DNA from: an uncultured bacterium
GTDB taxonomy: Bacteria > Elusimicrobiota > Elusimicrobia > Elusimicrobiales > Elusimicrobiaceae
Length of the DNA: 64,000 nt
Direction: 5' to 3'
Assembly (NCBI GenBank): GCA_949291515.1
Contig: CASEVY010000010.1
Coordinates: forward strand, 248,001 to 312,000
The notes under the pieces: generated by a model
Seen by the model: only the letters and a program-made list of their open reading frames with translations
Databases searched by the model: none
Told to the model about the DNA's origin: nothing
Shown: one piece after another, positions 16,392 through 24,614 of the stretch
Layout: each line of letters begins with the position of its first letter
Position numbering within the stretch: the stretch's first letter is position 1
Translations under genes and position numbers: made by a program

Positions 16392-18101
16392 ATGCGTGTT
16401 TTTAAGAGTAACACAACCAGGATAGTTATAGCTTGCTTTATAATATTTATGGCTATTCCATTTATATTTGTTGAAAGTTCGGGCGACGGCAAGAGAAGCG
16501 ACGTGTCAATCCCGTTGGAGACGACGTCCAATCCTCTTGCCAAGATAATAGACAGAATAGGGTCTTTTTACGGATTTAAGAAGCGGCCTTCCCGCGCGTC
16601 GTTTAACAAGAGCGGTGTGCCGGCTCCTTCCGAAAACGGGGATATTTTGGCTTCTCTCAAGCGTCCGGCGCAAGACACTTCTGCTGCGGGTGTAGAGGGC
16701 GCGGGTTTGCCTGCCGCGAGTGGTGATATTTTGTCCTCCGATGGTTCTTCTTCAGGCGTAAGCGTAAGCGGCGGCAGGGCGGTCGCGGCGGGGCGTCTGC
16801 CGCAGGTTAAGGAATATATCCGTATGGACGGGGAGACTTATGAAGTCGTTACCGATCCGGCTGGCCGTAAATTTGTGGCTATGCCAGATGGCTTTGTTCC
16901 TTATGAAAAATTAATGTCCGATACCGTTTCTCAAGAGGAGTTTGACGCCGCGCGCGCTCAAGCGCCGGACCTTGAAGATTGGGAAATTTTTGAGGCTTTA
17001 AGGAGCCCCGGCGGCCTTCCGGCGTATTTGGCCAGCGGCGGCAAAAATGTTTTCTACAGGGACGATACCCCCGGCTATTACGATAGGGACGGCAAGGAAG
17101 GCAGCAGGCTGTTTGGCCTGCGTGCGGGCGGCCGCGGCGGCGAAGGCGATGATATTTATGATGAACGCAAACTTATAAAAAGTATTGTTGAAAGCAAAGA
17201 CAAAGTCTCTTCCCAAAAAGGCGGAATGAGTGGCGGCATGCGCGTGAAATATGTGGAGGGCAAAAAAGCTCAAGACGCCGATAATGCCGATGACCCAGCT
17301 ATACAAACCCTCGCTTCTCTTATAGAAAACGGCGTCATTATCGGCGACGAAAAAGTGGGGTTAAAGGCGGCTTCAAATTCGCAGAGGTCTTTTAGGGAAC
17401 GCAGTAAAGTACCCGAAGTAAATAAAACCATAAAGCTAAAAGACGAAAGCGTAAATATCTATATGGCAAAAGCTATGGGCGTAGCCAATTTCTCTAAGGA
17501 AGACGAAAACGGCGAAGAACTAAAAAACCCTTGGGTATATCCGGAAGTATTGGGGGCAAAGGATGCTCCTGGTAAAAAGTTCTTTGACAGCAATGCAAAT
17601 GTTTTTGAGGGCAAGGAATATATCAAAGACAATTTTAAGCAAAGCGATACGCTGTATCAGTCCGCGATAAAGGACTTAAAGGATTTAAAGAATAAGAATA
17701 ATCTTAATATTAAGCTTGCCGTAGTTGACGGCCTTGAGGAAGACGGCAAAATAAAAGCCGTCTCCAAGGATACCTTCCACTATAAAATAATATCAAGTCT
17801 GATAGAAGGGGAGGATAAATTCGGCCCGTATGTAGACATAAAACCCGCCGATAAAGCCGATACTTTATTGGTCGTATCCGACCCCGATACGCTTAATAAT
17901 TTAAAAAAGGCGGGCTATAATGCCGTTCTGTTTAACAATTATGCGATAACCCCCTCCGATATGAGCAATTTCTATACAAGCACCTTAAAGGAAGTTGCGA
18001 ATATGGCTCGTTTAAAACAGGATGGTATTGCGAACCGTCAGGAAGTCCTTGCCAAAACCAAGGATATCGCGGACGCTAAAGTGGGTATTATGGGAATATA
18101 G
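16392..18101 (+). CDS. Unknown N-terminally anchored extracytoplasmic protein
   Basis: A 569-aa protein that I do not recognise. A hydrophobic segment (about residues 11-29) near the basic N-terminus is a signal anchor or uncleaved signal peptide. A low-complexity Ser/Gly/Ala-rich linker follows (about 85-140), then a region with YIRMDGETYEVVTDPAGRKF (about 141-160) and a Lys/Asp-rich C-terminal half (about 300-569) without cysteines. AGAGGAGGG precedes the ATG. Its TAG stop is the first three bases of the conserved 41-base element that precedes both ankyrin genes. It could be a lineage-specific envelope or secreted protein; nothing supports a specific role. Confidence 0.75.
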   Translation: MRVFKSNTTRIVIACFIIFMAIPFIFVESSGDGKRSDVSIPLETTSNPLAKIIDRIGSFYGFKKRPSRASFNKSGVPAPSENGDILASLKRPAQDTSAAGVEGAGLPAASGDILSSDGSSSGVSVSGGRAVAAGRLPQVKEYIRMDGETYEVVTDPAGRKFVAMPDGFVPYEKLMSDTVSQEEFDAARAQAPDLEDWEIFEALRSPGGLPAYLASGGKNVFYRDDTPGYYDRDGKEGSRLFGLRAGGRGGEGDDIYDERKLIKSIVESKDKVSSQKGGMSGGMRVKYVEGKKAQDADNADDPAIQTLASLIENGVIIGDEKVGLKAASNSQRSFRERSKVPEVNKTIKLKDESVNIYMAKAMGVANFSKEDENGEELKNPWVYPEVLGAKDAPGKKFFDSNANVFEGKEYIKDNFKQSDTLYQSAIKDLKDLKNKNNLNIKLAVVDGLEEDGKIKAVSKDTFHYKIISSLIEGEDKFGPYVDIKPADKADTLLVVSDPDTLNNLKKAGYNAVLFNNYAITPSDMSNFYTSTLKEVANMARLKQDGIANRQEVLAKTKDIADAKVGIMGI

Positions 18102-18139
18102 GACCAAAAGCCCTTAAAAAATAGGTCCAAATTCCCTTG
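18099..18139 (+). promoter_or_regulatory. Conserved 41-bp upstream element, copy 1
   Basis: It begins TAGGACCAAAAGCCC and ends TAGGTCCAAATTCCCTTG; TAGGACC and TAGGTCC lie 23 bp apart and GGACC/GGTCC are inverted repeats. It ends 15 bp before a -10-like TATAAT (18155-18160) of ankyrin gene 1. It matches copy 2 at 40 of 41 positions. Likely an activator site or promoter-proximal element, though it could also fold as an RNA hairpin. Confidence 0.6.
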
Positions 18140-18200
18140 AAAACAAGGTATATTTATAATAGCATTAAGTTATAGAAATATTTTTAAAGGAGCAGTAAAT

Positions 18201-18872
18201 ATGAGGTTTAAAATAATAACGGCGGCTTTATTGTTGGGCATAATGGCGGGCTTTTCAGCCGATGTAATGGCGCAGGTTGGGGTACCGCACAGCAAAAGGG
18301 GGACTGGCAGCCTTTGCGCTTATGATAGTAGGACACACTATTATAGCTGGGACAGCGTTTTTTGCAGTCCTTACGGCGGCGATATGGAGTTTATACAGTT
18401 CTGCTATGAGGATTCAATCTCCCGCGGTTATGTGATAGATAAAGACTATACGGATGCAGGTGGATACGTAACAGCCTCTGCGGCACTGTGCGGGCGGCTT
18501 GAAGGGCTTAAGTTTTTTCTGAACAAGGGTTTTTACCTTGACGAAGTAAACAGAGATTCAATGAAGACTCCTTTGCAAGCTGCGGCGGAACAAGGCCGTT
18601 ATGAGGTTTGCAAGTACCTTTTGGATAAAGGAGCAAGCCCCGTAAAGAAATCTTACGCGATACACGAAGACGCATACTATTATGCCAAGGAATCTGGAGT
18701 AGAGAGCGTAATCAGATTGGTAGGCGACGCATGGCGGAAATGGAAAGGCTTGGCGGAAGCGAGGCATGAGGAGTATAAGAAAGAGATACAGAACCTTAAT
18801 CTTAACGATTATGAGAAGTTTAAACTGAAACATAATCTTGGCAATTTTAAAGCGGAAATATTCTTTTCTTAA
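18201..18872 (+). CDS. Secreted ankyrin-repeat protein, tandem copy 1
   Basis: A 223-aa protein with a signal peptide (about 1-24, ending ADVMAQ) and about three ankyrin-type helix pairs across residues 60-175; PLQAAAEQGRYEVCKYLLDKGA is a near-consensus repeat. A charged helical tail follows (about 180-215). Ankyrin repeats bind proteins, and the signal peptide places this one in the periplasm or outside the cell. Partner unknown. AAAGGAG precedes the ATG. The gene, its 41-bp upstream element and its terminator are duplicated just downstream. The C-terminal 13 residues differ from copy 2, where the two frames end differently. Confidence 0.85.
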   Translation: MRFKIITAALLLGIMAGFSADVMAQVGVPHSKRGTGSLCAYDSRTHYYSWDSVFCSPYGGDMEFIQFCYEDSISRGYVIDKDYTDAGGYVTASAALCGRLEGLKFFLNKGFYLDEVNRDSMKTPLQAAAEQGRYEVCKYLLDKGASPVKKSYAIHEDAYYYAKESGVESVIRLVGDAWRKWKGLAEARHEEYKKEIQNLNLNDYEKFKLKHNLGNFKAEIFFS

Positions 18873-18898
18873 TAATTTGTAAAATGCCAAAATTTATA

Positions 18899-18925
18899 AG
18901 CCCGCCTAAAAGGCGGGCTTTTTTT
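18899..18925 (+). terminator. Rho-independent terminator of ankyrin gene 1
   Basis: AAGCCCGCC, loop TAAAA, GGCGGGCTT and a T-run. It is nearly identical to the terminator after copy 2, showing that the whole transcription unit was duplicated. Confidence 0.92.
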
Positions 18926-18926
18926 A

Positions 18927-18967
18927 TAGGACCAAAAGTCCTTAAAAAATAGGTCCAAATTCCCTTG
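18927..18967 (+). promoter_or_regulatory. Conserved 41-bp upstream element, copy 2
   Basis: It differs from copy 1 by one base (AAAAGTCC instead of AAAAGCCC). It directly follows the first terminator and precedes an AT-rich -10 region (TAATAA near 18982). The flanking sequence beyond the 41 bases is not conserved, which suggests selection on the element. Confidence 0.6.
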
Positions 18968-19027
18968 TATAACGTAAGTAATAATAATATTATTGTATTA
19001 GTAAATATAATATAAGGAGCAGTAAAT

Positions 19028-19684
19028 ATGAGGTTTAAGATAATAACGGCGGCTTTATTGTTGGGTATAATGGCAGGCTTTTCAGCCGATGCAATGGCGC
19101 AGGTGGGGGTACCGCACAGCAAAAGGGGTACTGGCAGCCTTTGCGATTATGATAGCAGGACAAGATATTATTATTGGGGAGCTGTTTTTTGCAGTCCTTA
19201 CGGCGGCGATATGGAGTTTATAAAATTCTGCTATGAAGATGCTATCTCCCGCGGTTATGTAATAGATAAAGACTATACGGACGCAACTGGATATGTTACG
19301 GCGGCAGCGGCGAGGTGCGGGCGGCTTGAAGGGCTTAAGTTTTTTCTTGACAAGGGCTTTTACCTTGACGAAGTAAATAGCGATTCAATGCAGACTCCTT
19401 TGCAAGCGGCGGCGGAAAAAGGCCGTTATGAGGTTTGCAAGTACCTTTTGGAGAAAGGAGCAAGCCCCGTAAAGAAATCTTACGCGATACACGAAGACGC
19501 ATACTATTATGCCAAAGAATCCGGTGTGCCGAGCGTAATCAAATTGGTGGGCGACGCATGGCGGAAATGGAAAGGCTTGGCGGAAGCGAGGCATGAGGAG
19601 TATAAGAAAGAGATACAGAACCTTAATCTTAACGATTATGAGAAGTTTAAACTGAAACATAATCTTGATGTTTCCAGAGGATAA
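19028..19684 (+). CDS. Secreted ankyrin-repeat protein, tandem copy 2
   Basis: A 218-aa paralogue of the preceding gene with the same signal peptide (ending ADAMAQ), ankyrin repeats and charged tail. Most differences are substitutions clustered at residues 39-55 and in the repeat loops (for example RYYYWGAVF against HYYSWDSVF), while the C-terminal half is almost unchanged. Copy 2 ends ...HNLDVSRG. TAAGGAG precedes the ATG. The two proteins probably share a location but may bind different partners, since the variable positions fall on exposed parts. Function unknown. Confidence 0.85.
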   Translation: MRFKIITAALLLGIMAGFSADAMAQVGVPHSKRGTGSLCDYDSRTRYYYWGAVFCSPYGGDMEFIKFCYEDAISRGYVIDKDYTDATGYVTAAAARCGRLEGLKFFLDKGFYLDEVNSDSMQTPLQAAAEKGRYEVCKYLLEKGASPVKKSYAIHEDAYYYAKESGVPSVIKLVGDAWRKWKGLAEARHEEYKKEIQNLNLNDYEKFKLKHNLDVSRG

Positions 19685-19712
19685 ACTTTGTTAGACTTAT
19701 GATTTTATCTGG

Positions 19713-19740
19713 AAAGCCCGCCTAAAAGGCGGGCTTTTTT
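19713..19740. terminator. Bidirectional terminator between ankyrin gene 2 and thiN
   Basis: AAAGCCCGCC, loop TAAAA, GGCGGGCTTTTTT. An A-rich left arm gives a short T-run on the minus strand, so it may also end the convergent thiN operon, whose stop is at 19756. Confidence 0.85.
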
Positions 19741-19755
19741 ATGGATAGATAATAG

Positions 19756-20385
19756 TTACAAATTATAAATCATTACCAGCAATTTGCCTTTTTCAAATTC
19801 TACGGAAAATTCTTTGCTTTTGGCTATATTGCTTACCGCGCTTTGCCCTACTCTTAATTGAGCGTTATTCAGTCCGTATTTAAGGCCTTTAAGAGTTAAG
19901 GCTTCTATGTCGCCAAAAGGTATAAGGCTGACTACTGCGCCTTTTTGAGCGTTAAAGCGGCGGGAAGATTCTATGGGATATATCCGCCATTGGGGGGATT
20001 TGACTTCTATATCAAAATTTTCAACCGCTCCGAATAGCGAAGAAAAATTGCTTAAAGTAAAATCCAATCGCCCGCCCGTCATACAAGTTACCGTAATGCG
20101 CTTTGGTTTGACGACTTTGCAGAAAGAGAGGCCTTTTTCCAGGTCGGTATTATCTTGGCGCGATATTTTAAATAATTTTTTGGGGCCGAGTTCTTTTTTT
20201 GCTTCTTGCGATATCGAATCCAAATCGCCCAGCGCCATATCGGGCATTATGCCCGCTTTTAGGGCGGTATCCGCTCCGCCGTCCAAAGCCAAAACGAAAT
20301 CGTGGCGTTGGGCTTCTTTCCTCAAGAAAGCCTTGCCAGCGGATTTTGCGCCCGCTATTATTAAAATGGAATTAATCTCGCGCAT
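19756..20385 (-). CDS. thiN: Thiamine pyrophosphokinase
   Basis: Converts thiamine and ATP to thiamine diphosphate in the cytosol. The 209-aa protein shows the family motifs LALDGGADTALKAG, MALGDLDSIS, the catalytic DNTDLEKG and TGGRLDFTLSN, followed by the beta-rich thiamine-binding domain (about 130-209). It overlaps the end of the upstream symporter gene by 14 bases, implying translational coupling. No thiamine biosynthesis gene and no TPP riboswitch is visible, so this cell may salvage thiamine. That reading fits the coupled symporter but is inference. Confidence 0.93.
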   Translation of the reverse strand: MREINSILIIAGAKSAGKAFLRKEAQRHDFVLALDGGADTALKAGIMPDMALGDLDSISQEAKKELGPKKLFKISRQDNTDLEKGLSFCKVVKPKRITVTCMTGGRLDFTLSNFSSLFGAVENFDIEVKSPQWRIYPIESSRRFNAQKGAVVSLIPFGDIEALTLKGLKYGLNNAQLRVGQSAVSNIAKSKEFSVEFEKGKLLVMIYNL

Positions 20386-21775
20386 ATTTTACCTTAACTA
20401 TATTAAAACCTATTATAACTAAATTTAAGATAAGCCCGATATAAAATCCGTCCAGCTGCGCCGCAAAACCGCTTTTGGGCAAAAGATCCCATACGGTTAT
20501 CGCGAGCGCGGAAAATAAGGCCGAAAAAGTAAATACTTTATCTTTTATGGCGCCGGGCCAAATGTAGCCCGCCAACATTGGTATCAGCAGGCAGGCCGAC
20601 ATATAAGACCCCATGGTAAACCATATCTTCCTGAAGTTCCCCTCAAAAAATACCGCAAGCGCTATCGCCAATGCCGCTATGACGAAAAAAGAAAGCTGAT
20701 TGGCCATAAGTTTATTCTTGAATTTGTTTTTGAATAAATCGTAAACTACCGTATTTGACGCTATGAACAAGAAAGAATCCAAAGTGGATAGTATCACCGC
20801 CAGTATCCCCGCGATAAAAAAGCCCCTCAAGCCCGAAGGCAAAAGCTGTACTGCATACAAAAAATAAGCCTGCGAGGGCTGAGCCTCCGGCAGCAGCGCC
20901 CGCGCGTACAGCGCGCCCGCCGTGGTGCAAATATCGAAACAAAACCAAATTAGGGTGCATATCAGTATGCCGCTGCGCGCGGTTTTAACGTCCTTGGCCG
21001 CAAAACACCGCTGATAAAATGAGGGATCCACCAAAGTAGCCAAAGCTATCGCGCCCCAAATAAGAGTGTTTAGCCAGCCGTTTCCGCCGGTAAGGGAGAA
21101 ATGGGCGGCAGGCAGGTTGGCCGTCAAAAAATCCAATCCTCCGAATGTGCATAAAGAGTATATCAATACTATCAATACCGCCAGGCACATTGCCGTCAAC
21201 TGCACCGCGTCGGAAAATACCACCGCCCTAAATCCGCCCCAAGCGCAGTAGAGCGAAACGAAAACCGTCCCTATTACCATACCCCATATTACCGGTACGG
21301 AGAAAATCAAATTCAAAAATATCCCTAAGCTGAGCACGTAGCTTATCGGCAATATATTAAAAAACGTAAATACCGCCGCCGTCTTGGCCGACTTTGGCCC
21401 GAACATCCTGCCCACCAAATCGGGTATCGTTACGCTTTGATATTGCTTTACCTTCTTTACCAGAAACAAAGCAAATATTATATAAGCGGCGTACCAAAAC
21501 AAACCCTGTGTGACAAAATTGTATATCCCGTAATTGAAAGTTATCTCGTTTACGCCGAATATCCCGCCGTACCAGCTTGCGGCCAAAGTCGCCACGAAAA
21601 GCGGCAAAGTAAGGCGCCTGCCCATAAGCAAATAGTCGAGCATAACACTGCCGCCTTTTTTGCGAAGGCTCTGCCCGTAAAGCACCGCGGCCACCGTCAA
21701 AAGCAGGACTAGTACGAATACCGTTATATCCGCCGCTGTTATAATTTCCAGGATATTTATTTGGGGTTTGAACAT
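20372..21775 (-). CDS. Sodium:solute symporter family protein, candidate thiamine or vitamin transporter
   Basis: A 467-aa SSS-family transporter with about 12-13 helices. Recognisable parts are the first-helix region, DYLLMGRRLTLPLFVATLAASW with GIFGV (typical SSS unwound helix region), the SVTIPDLVGRMFG loop, and AILSTLDSFLFIASN, the S/T-rich Na+-binding segment. Substrate is not readable from sequence. Its 3' end overlaps thiN by 14 bases, which points to thiamine or a precursor as cargo (inference from context). No good ribosome site precedes the ATG; a small AAAAGC/GCTTTT hairpin lies there instead, between this gene and the upstream carrier. Confidence 0.88.
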   Translation of the reverse strand: MFKPQINILEIITAADITVFVLVLLLTVAAVLYGQSLRKKGGSVMLDYLLMGRRLTLPLFVATLAASWYGGIFGVNEITFNYGIYNFVTQGLFWYAAYIIFALFLVKKVKQYQSVTIPDLVGRMFGPKSAKTAAVFTFFNILPISYVLSLGIFLNLIFSVPVIWGMVIGTVFVSLYCAWGGFRAVVFSDAVQLTAMCLAVLIVLIYSLCTFGGLDFLTANLPAAHFSLTGGNGWLNTLIWGAIALATLVDPSFYQRCFAAKDVKTARSGILICTLIWFCFDICTTAGALYARALLPEAQPSQAYFLYAVQLLPSGLRGFFIAGILAVILSTLDSFLFIASNTVVYDLFKNKFKNKLMANQLSFFVIAALAIALAVFFEGNFRKIWFTMGSYMSACLLIPMLAGYIWPGAIKDKVFTFSALFSALAITVWDLLPKSGFAAQLDGFYIGLILNLVIIGFNIVKVKYARD

Positions 21776-21809
21776 ATAAAAAGCGGGGGCTTTTAAGCCA
21801 CCGCATAAA

Positions 21810-23204
21810 TTATTGCCATTTTATATAATTTGCTATCGCCAAAAATACAAAGGACATCGCAAACCATACTCCCACCAAAGGTATGACAAACCTAAACCAT
21901 TTTTGGAAGGATAACTTCGCCATGCCGATTACGCCTATTACCACCGCGCTGGTGGGGATACATACATTCGTCCAGCCGTCGCCGAACTGATAGGCCAATA
22001 TCATAGTCTGGCGGGATATGCCGATAAGGTCCGAAAGCGGCGCCAAAATCGGCATGGTCAATACGGCTTTGCTCGAGCCCGAAGGTATAAAGAAGTTTAT
22101 TGCCGCCTGCATTATGAATGCCGCCCAAGAGGCTATCGTCGAATTTAAATGCGATATTATGCCCGCCATAAAATGCAGTATAGTATCCAAGATATGGCCG
22201 TTTTCCGCTATTATGATGATGGCCGTGGCCAAAGCCAGCAGGAAAACTATCTCAGCCATACTCTTTACGCCTTCGTAAAAAGCGGAGGTAGCCTCGCTCA
22301 CTTTAAGGCCGCCCAAAAACGCCGCCACTACCGCCAAGCCTAAAAACAGCGCGCCGATTTCCACTATGTACCATTCGTATTTGAGTACGCCCACCACCAG
22401 CAATACCATTGTGGCGGCAAAAGCGAAAAGCACCCAAAAATGGCGCTTGGTAAAAGGTTCTATGCTTTGCTTGTCCAAATCAAGCTCTTTGATTTTTTCC
22501 TGGTCAAAATCATATGTCAGGCTGGCTTTCGGATCTTTCTCTATCTTCCTGGCGTAGAGCATTACGAATACTATGGCGGTAATTGTCGCGCAGAACCATA
22601 TTATCGTCCTAAGCCCGATGCCGGAATATAAAGGCAGCTGCGCTATGCCCTGCGCTATGCCCAAAGTAAACGGGTTCATAAAAGCGCCGGCAAACCCGGC
22701 AGAAGCGCCCAAAAACGGCACCGATATTCCTACCAAAGAATCATATTTTAGCGATATGGAGAGCGGTATAAATATCGGGATAAAAATTAACACCTCTTCC
22801 GACATTCCGAACGTCGCCCCGCCCAAAGAGAACAGCGTCATAGTTACGGGGATATATAAAGCCCTTAAACTCGGATAGCGCATAAAAACGGTGCTGGCGC
22901 GTTTTATCGCGGCGGTTATGGCGCCCGTCTTTTCTATAATCATAAACGCGCCGCCTATTATCAAAAGAAAGGCCATAATCTCTGCCGTTGTTGAACGAGC
23001 GAAAGATTCTATCGGCGCTTTTAACACTTCGAACAAAGACTGAGGCGATTTGTCTATATAGTGGAATGATCCTTCTACCAGTACTTCTCTTCCGTCGACG
23101 AGCTGCTTTTCGTAGCTGCCGGCGGGTATAAACCATGTACATAAGGCCGTCAGTACTATTATTACGGCCAATATTACAGTGGTGTTAATCTTTATTTTAA
23201 ACAT
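21810..23204 (-). CDS. YfcC family membrane carrier (DcuC/ArsB superfamily)
   Basis: A 464-aa transporter with about 11-12 helices. The N-terminal signature TWFIPAGSYEK followed by a hydrophilic loop, the segment GGATFGMSEE and NFFIPSGSSKAVLTMPILAPLSD near residue 385 are typical of YfcC/C4-dicarboxylate-anaerobic-carrier-like proteins. Members are annotated variously as short-chain fatty acid, amino acid or dicarboxylate carriers, so substrate is open. It heads the minus-strand unit with the symporter and thiN, 34 bases before the former. Upstream DNA shared with rsmI is AT-rich and shows no riboswitch. Confidence 0.85.
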   Translation of the reverse strand: MFKIKINTTVILAVIIVLTALCTWFIPAGSYEKQLVDGREVLVEGSFHYIDKSPQSLFEVLKAPIESFARSTTAEIMAFLLIIGGAFMIIEKTGAITAAIKRASTVFMRYPSLRALYIPVTMTLFSLGGATFGMSEEVLIFIPIFIPLSISLKYDSLVGISVPFLGASAGFAGAFMNPFTLGIAQGIAQLPLYSGIGLRTIIWFCATITAIVFVMLYARKIEKDPKASLTYDFDQEKIKELDLDKQSIEPFTKRHFWVLFAFAATMVLLVVGVLKYEWYIVEIGALFLGLAVVAAFLGGLKVSEATSAFYEGVKSMAEIVFLLALATAIIIIAENGHILDTILHFMAGIISHLNSTIASWAAFIMQAAINFFIPSGSSKAVLTMPILAPLSDLIGISRQTMILAYQFGDGWTNVCIPTSAVVIGVIGMAKLSFQKWFRFVIPLVGVWFAMSFVFLAIANYIKWQ

Positions 23205-23279
23205 TTAATTAACTTCTTCCTCCGTTGAAAGAAAAAATATTGCTTTATTAGTATATTTTATAAAATTGGTCCGTCTATT

Positions 23280-23288
23280 TGATACAAT
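23280..23288 (+). promoter_or_regulatory. Extended -10 promoter of rsmI, leaderless
   Basis: TTTGATACAAT gives an extended -10 with TACAAT at 23283-23288. The predicted transcription start, about seven bases on, coincides with the rsmI ATG at 23294, and no Shine-Dalgarno sequence is present. Confidence 0.6.
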
Positions 23289-23293
23289 AAATT

Positions 23294-23983
23294 ATGCTCT
23301 ACATCGTACCTACGCCGATAGGCAATTTGCAGGATATAACCCTGCGCGCTTTGGATACCCTTAAAAAGGCGGATTACATTCTTTGTGAAGATACCCGCCA
23401 AACGGGCAAACTGCTCAGTTCCTACGGGATAAACGTAAGGACTTTAAGATATAACGAAAATGACGAAAATTCCATAAAGGGGCTGCTTGCTCTTCTTAAA
23501 GAGGGGAAAGACTGCGCGCTCGTTTCCGACGCGGGCACGCCTTGCGTGTCTGATCCGGGGTGGAAGCTCGTCAAAGCCGCGCGCGCGGCGGGCGTAAAAG
23601 TAACCGCTTTGCCAGGGCCCAGCGCCGCGGCCTGCGCATTGAGCGGGGCCGGTATTGGCGGCGGCGGGTTTACCTTTCTTGGCTTTATGCCGAGAAAGCC
23701 GGGCAAAATAATAAAAACCGTCAAAGCGGCTTTGGCTTTGGAAAAGCCCGTCATAATATACGAATCGCCTTACAGAATAGTCAAACTATTGGAAATAATA
23801 AAAAACGAAATCGACCCCAATATTCAAGCCGTAGCCGCCAGAGAACTCAGCAAAACTTTTGAGGAATATATAAGCGGCAGCGTAAGCGAGGTGTGGGGGG
23901 ACTTGTCTTCCCGCAAAAAAATATTGGGCGAGTTCGTTTTGATACTTTCCGGCGGGGCGGAGTTGACTGAAGAAGATGACTGA
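23294..23983 (+). CDS. rsmI: 16S rRNA (cytidine-1402-2'-O)-methyltransferase
   Basis: Methylates the ribose of C1402 in the 30S decoding centre using SAM. The 229-aa protein has the tetrapyrrole-methylase fold signatures IVPTPIGNLQDITLRAL, CEDTRQTGKLL, SDAGTPCVSDPGWKLV and LPGPSAAACALSGAG. It lacks the longer C-terminal tail of some homologues. The ATG has no Shine-Dalgarno sequence and sits five bases after a -10 box, so the mRNA is probably leaderless. The end overlaps the tsaC-like gene by eight bases. Confidence 0.95.
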   Translation: MLYIVPTPIGNLQDITLRALDTLKKADYILCEDTRQTGKLLSSYGINVRTLRYNENDENSIKGLLALLKEGKDCALVSDAGTPCVSDPGWKLVKAARAAGVKVTALPGPSAAACALSGAGIGGGGFTFLGFMPRKPGKIIKTVKAALALEKPVIIYESPYRIVKLLEIIKNEIDPNIQAVAARELSKTFEEYISGSVSEVWGDLSSRKKILGEFVLILSGGAELTEEDD

Positions 23984-24596
23984 AACTAAAATATTCGATT
24001 TAAAAACTTTCTCAAAAACCGATATGGCCTTTTTGGCCGAGGCTTTGTTATCGGGCAAAACGGCTGTTATACCTACGGATACGGTATACGGGGTGGTAGT
24101 ATGCGCCAGGCGGGAGTATCTCGTAAAATTAAACGAAGTTAAGGGCAATCCGCCAGAAAAACCCGCCCAAATACTTTGCAGCAAGGAGCAGGCGCCGTCT
24201 TTGGCTTTGCCATGCGCCGCGCTTGATGCCGCAATGGCAATATGGCCCAAACCTTTGACGGCGATATTGCCTGCGTCTCGAGAGGGCAAAATTTTAAGCG
24301 GGTTAAATACCGTCGGCCTGCGCGTGCCGGCAGGCGCGTTTATGGCGGAACTTTTTGACAATATCGCTATGCCCTTATATGCCAGCAGCGCGAATATGCA
24401 CAGCCTCCCCACGCTGGAGCGGGAAGAGGACATACTTGACATTTTCGTCGGAAAGGCCGATATAATAATAAAGGGCGGATTTTTAAAAGCCGCCTCTTCC
24501 TGCGTAGCGGATTTGAGCGTTAGCCCGCCTAGAATAATAAGGGAAGGCGGCCTTGGGGATAAAGAAAAGCAAATAATATTCTCCAAAATAAAATAA
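23976..24596 (+). CDS. L-threonylcarbamoyladenylate synthase family protein (TsaC/Sua5/YrdC)
   Basis: Makes threonylcarbamoyl-AMP for the t6A37 modification of ANN-decoding tRNAs. The 206-aa YrdC-fold protein has GKTAVIPTDTVYGVV near residue 30, KGNPPEKPAQIL near 54 (the KxR-type KGRP... motif is modified to KGNP), VGLRVPAGA near 109 and YASSANMHS near 130. The short form lacks the Sua5 C-terminal domain. It overlaps rsmI by eight bases. Because some YrdC paralogues (YciO) are not the t6A enzyme, and the KxR lysine-arginine motif is altered here, the exact role is a little uncertain. Confidence 0.85.
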   Translation: MTETKIFDLKTFSKTDMAFLAEALLSGKTAVIPTDTVYGVVVCARREYLVKLNEVKGNPPEKPAQILCSKEQAPSLALPCAALDAAMAIWPKPLTAILPASREGKILSGLNTVGLRVPAGAFMAELFDNIAMPLYASSANMHSLPTLEREEDILDIFVGKADIIIKGGFLKAASSCVADLSVSPPRIIREGGLGDKEKQIIFSKIK

Positions 24597-24599
24597 TTT

Positions 24600-24608
24600 T
24601 GTTAATAT
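24600..24608 (+). promoter_or_regulatory. Possible extended -10 promoter of the histidine kinase gene
   Basis: TGTTAATAT lies at 24600-24608, six bases before the ATG at 24615. A start site at the ATG itself would again give a leaderless mRNA; no Shine-Dalgarno sequence is seen. It lies right after the tsaC-like stop, so cotranscription is also possible. Confidence 0.4.
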
Positions 24609-24614
24609 AGAGTT

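Noticed and set aside
23205-23293. Possible TPP riboswitch ahead of the YfcC-SSS-thiN unit
   Set aside because: The region is only 89 bases, AT-rich, and lacks the CTGAGA and ACC/GAACCTGA-type conserved segments.
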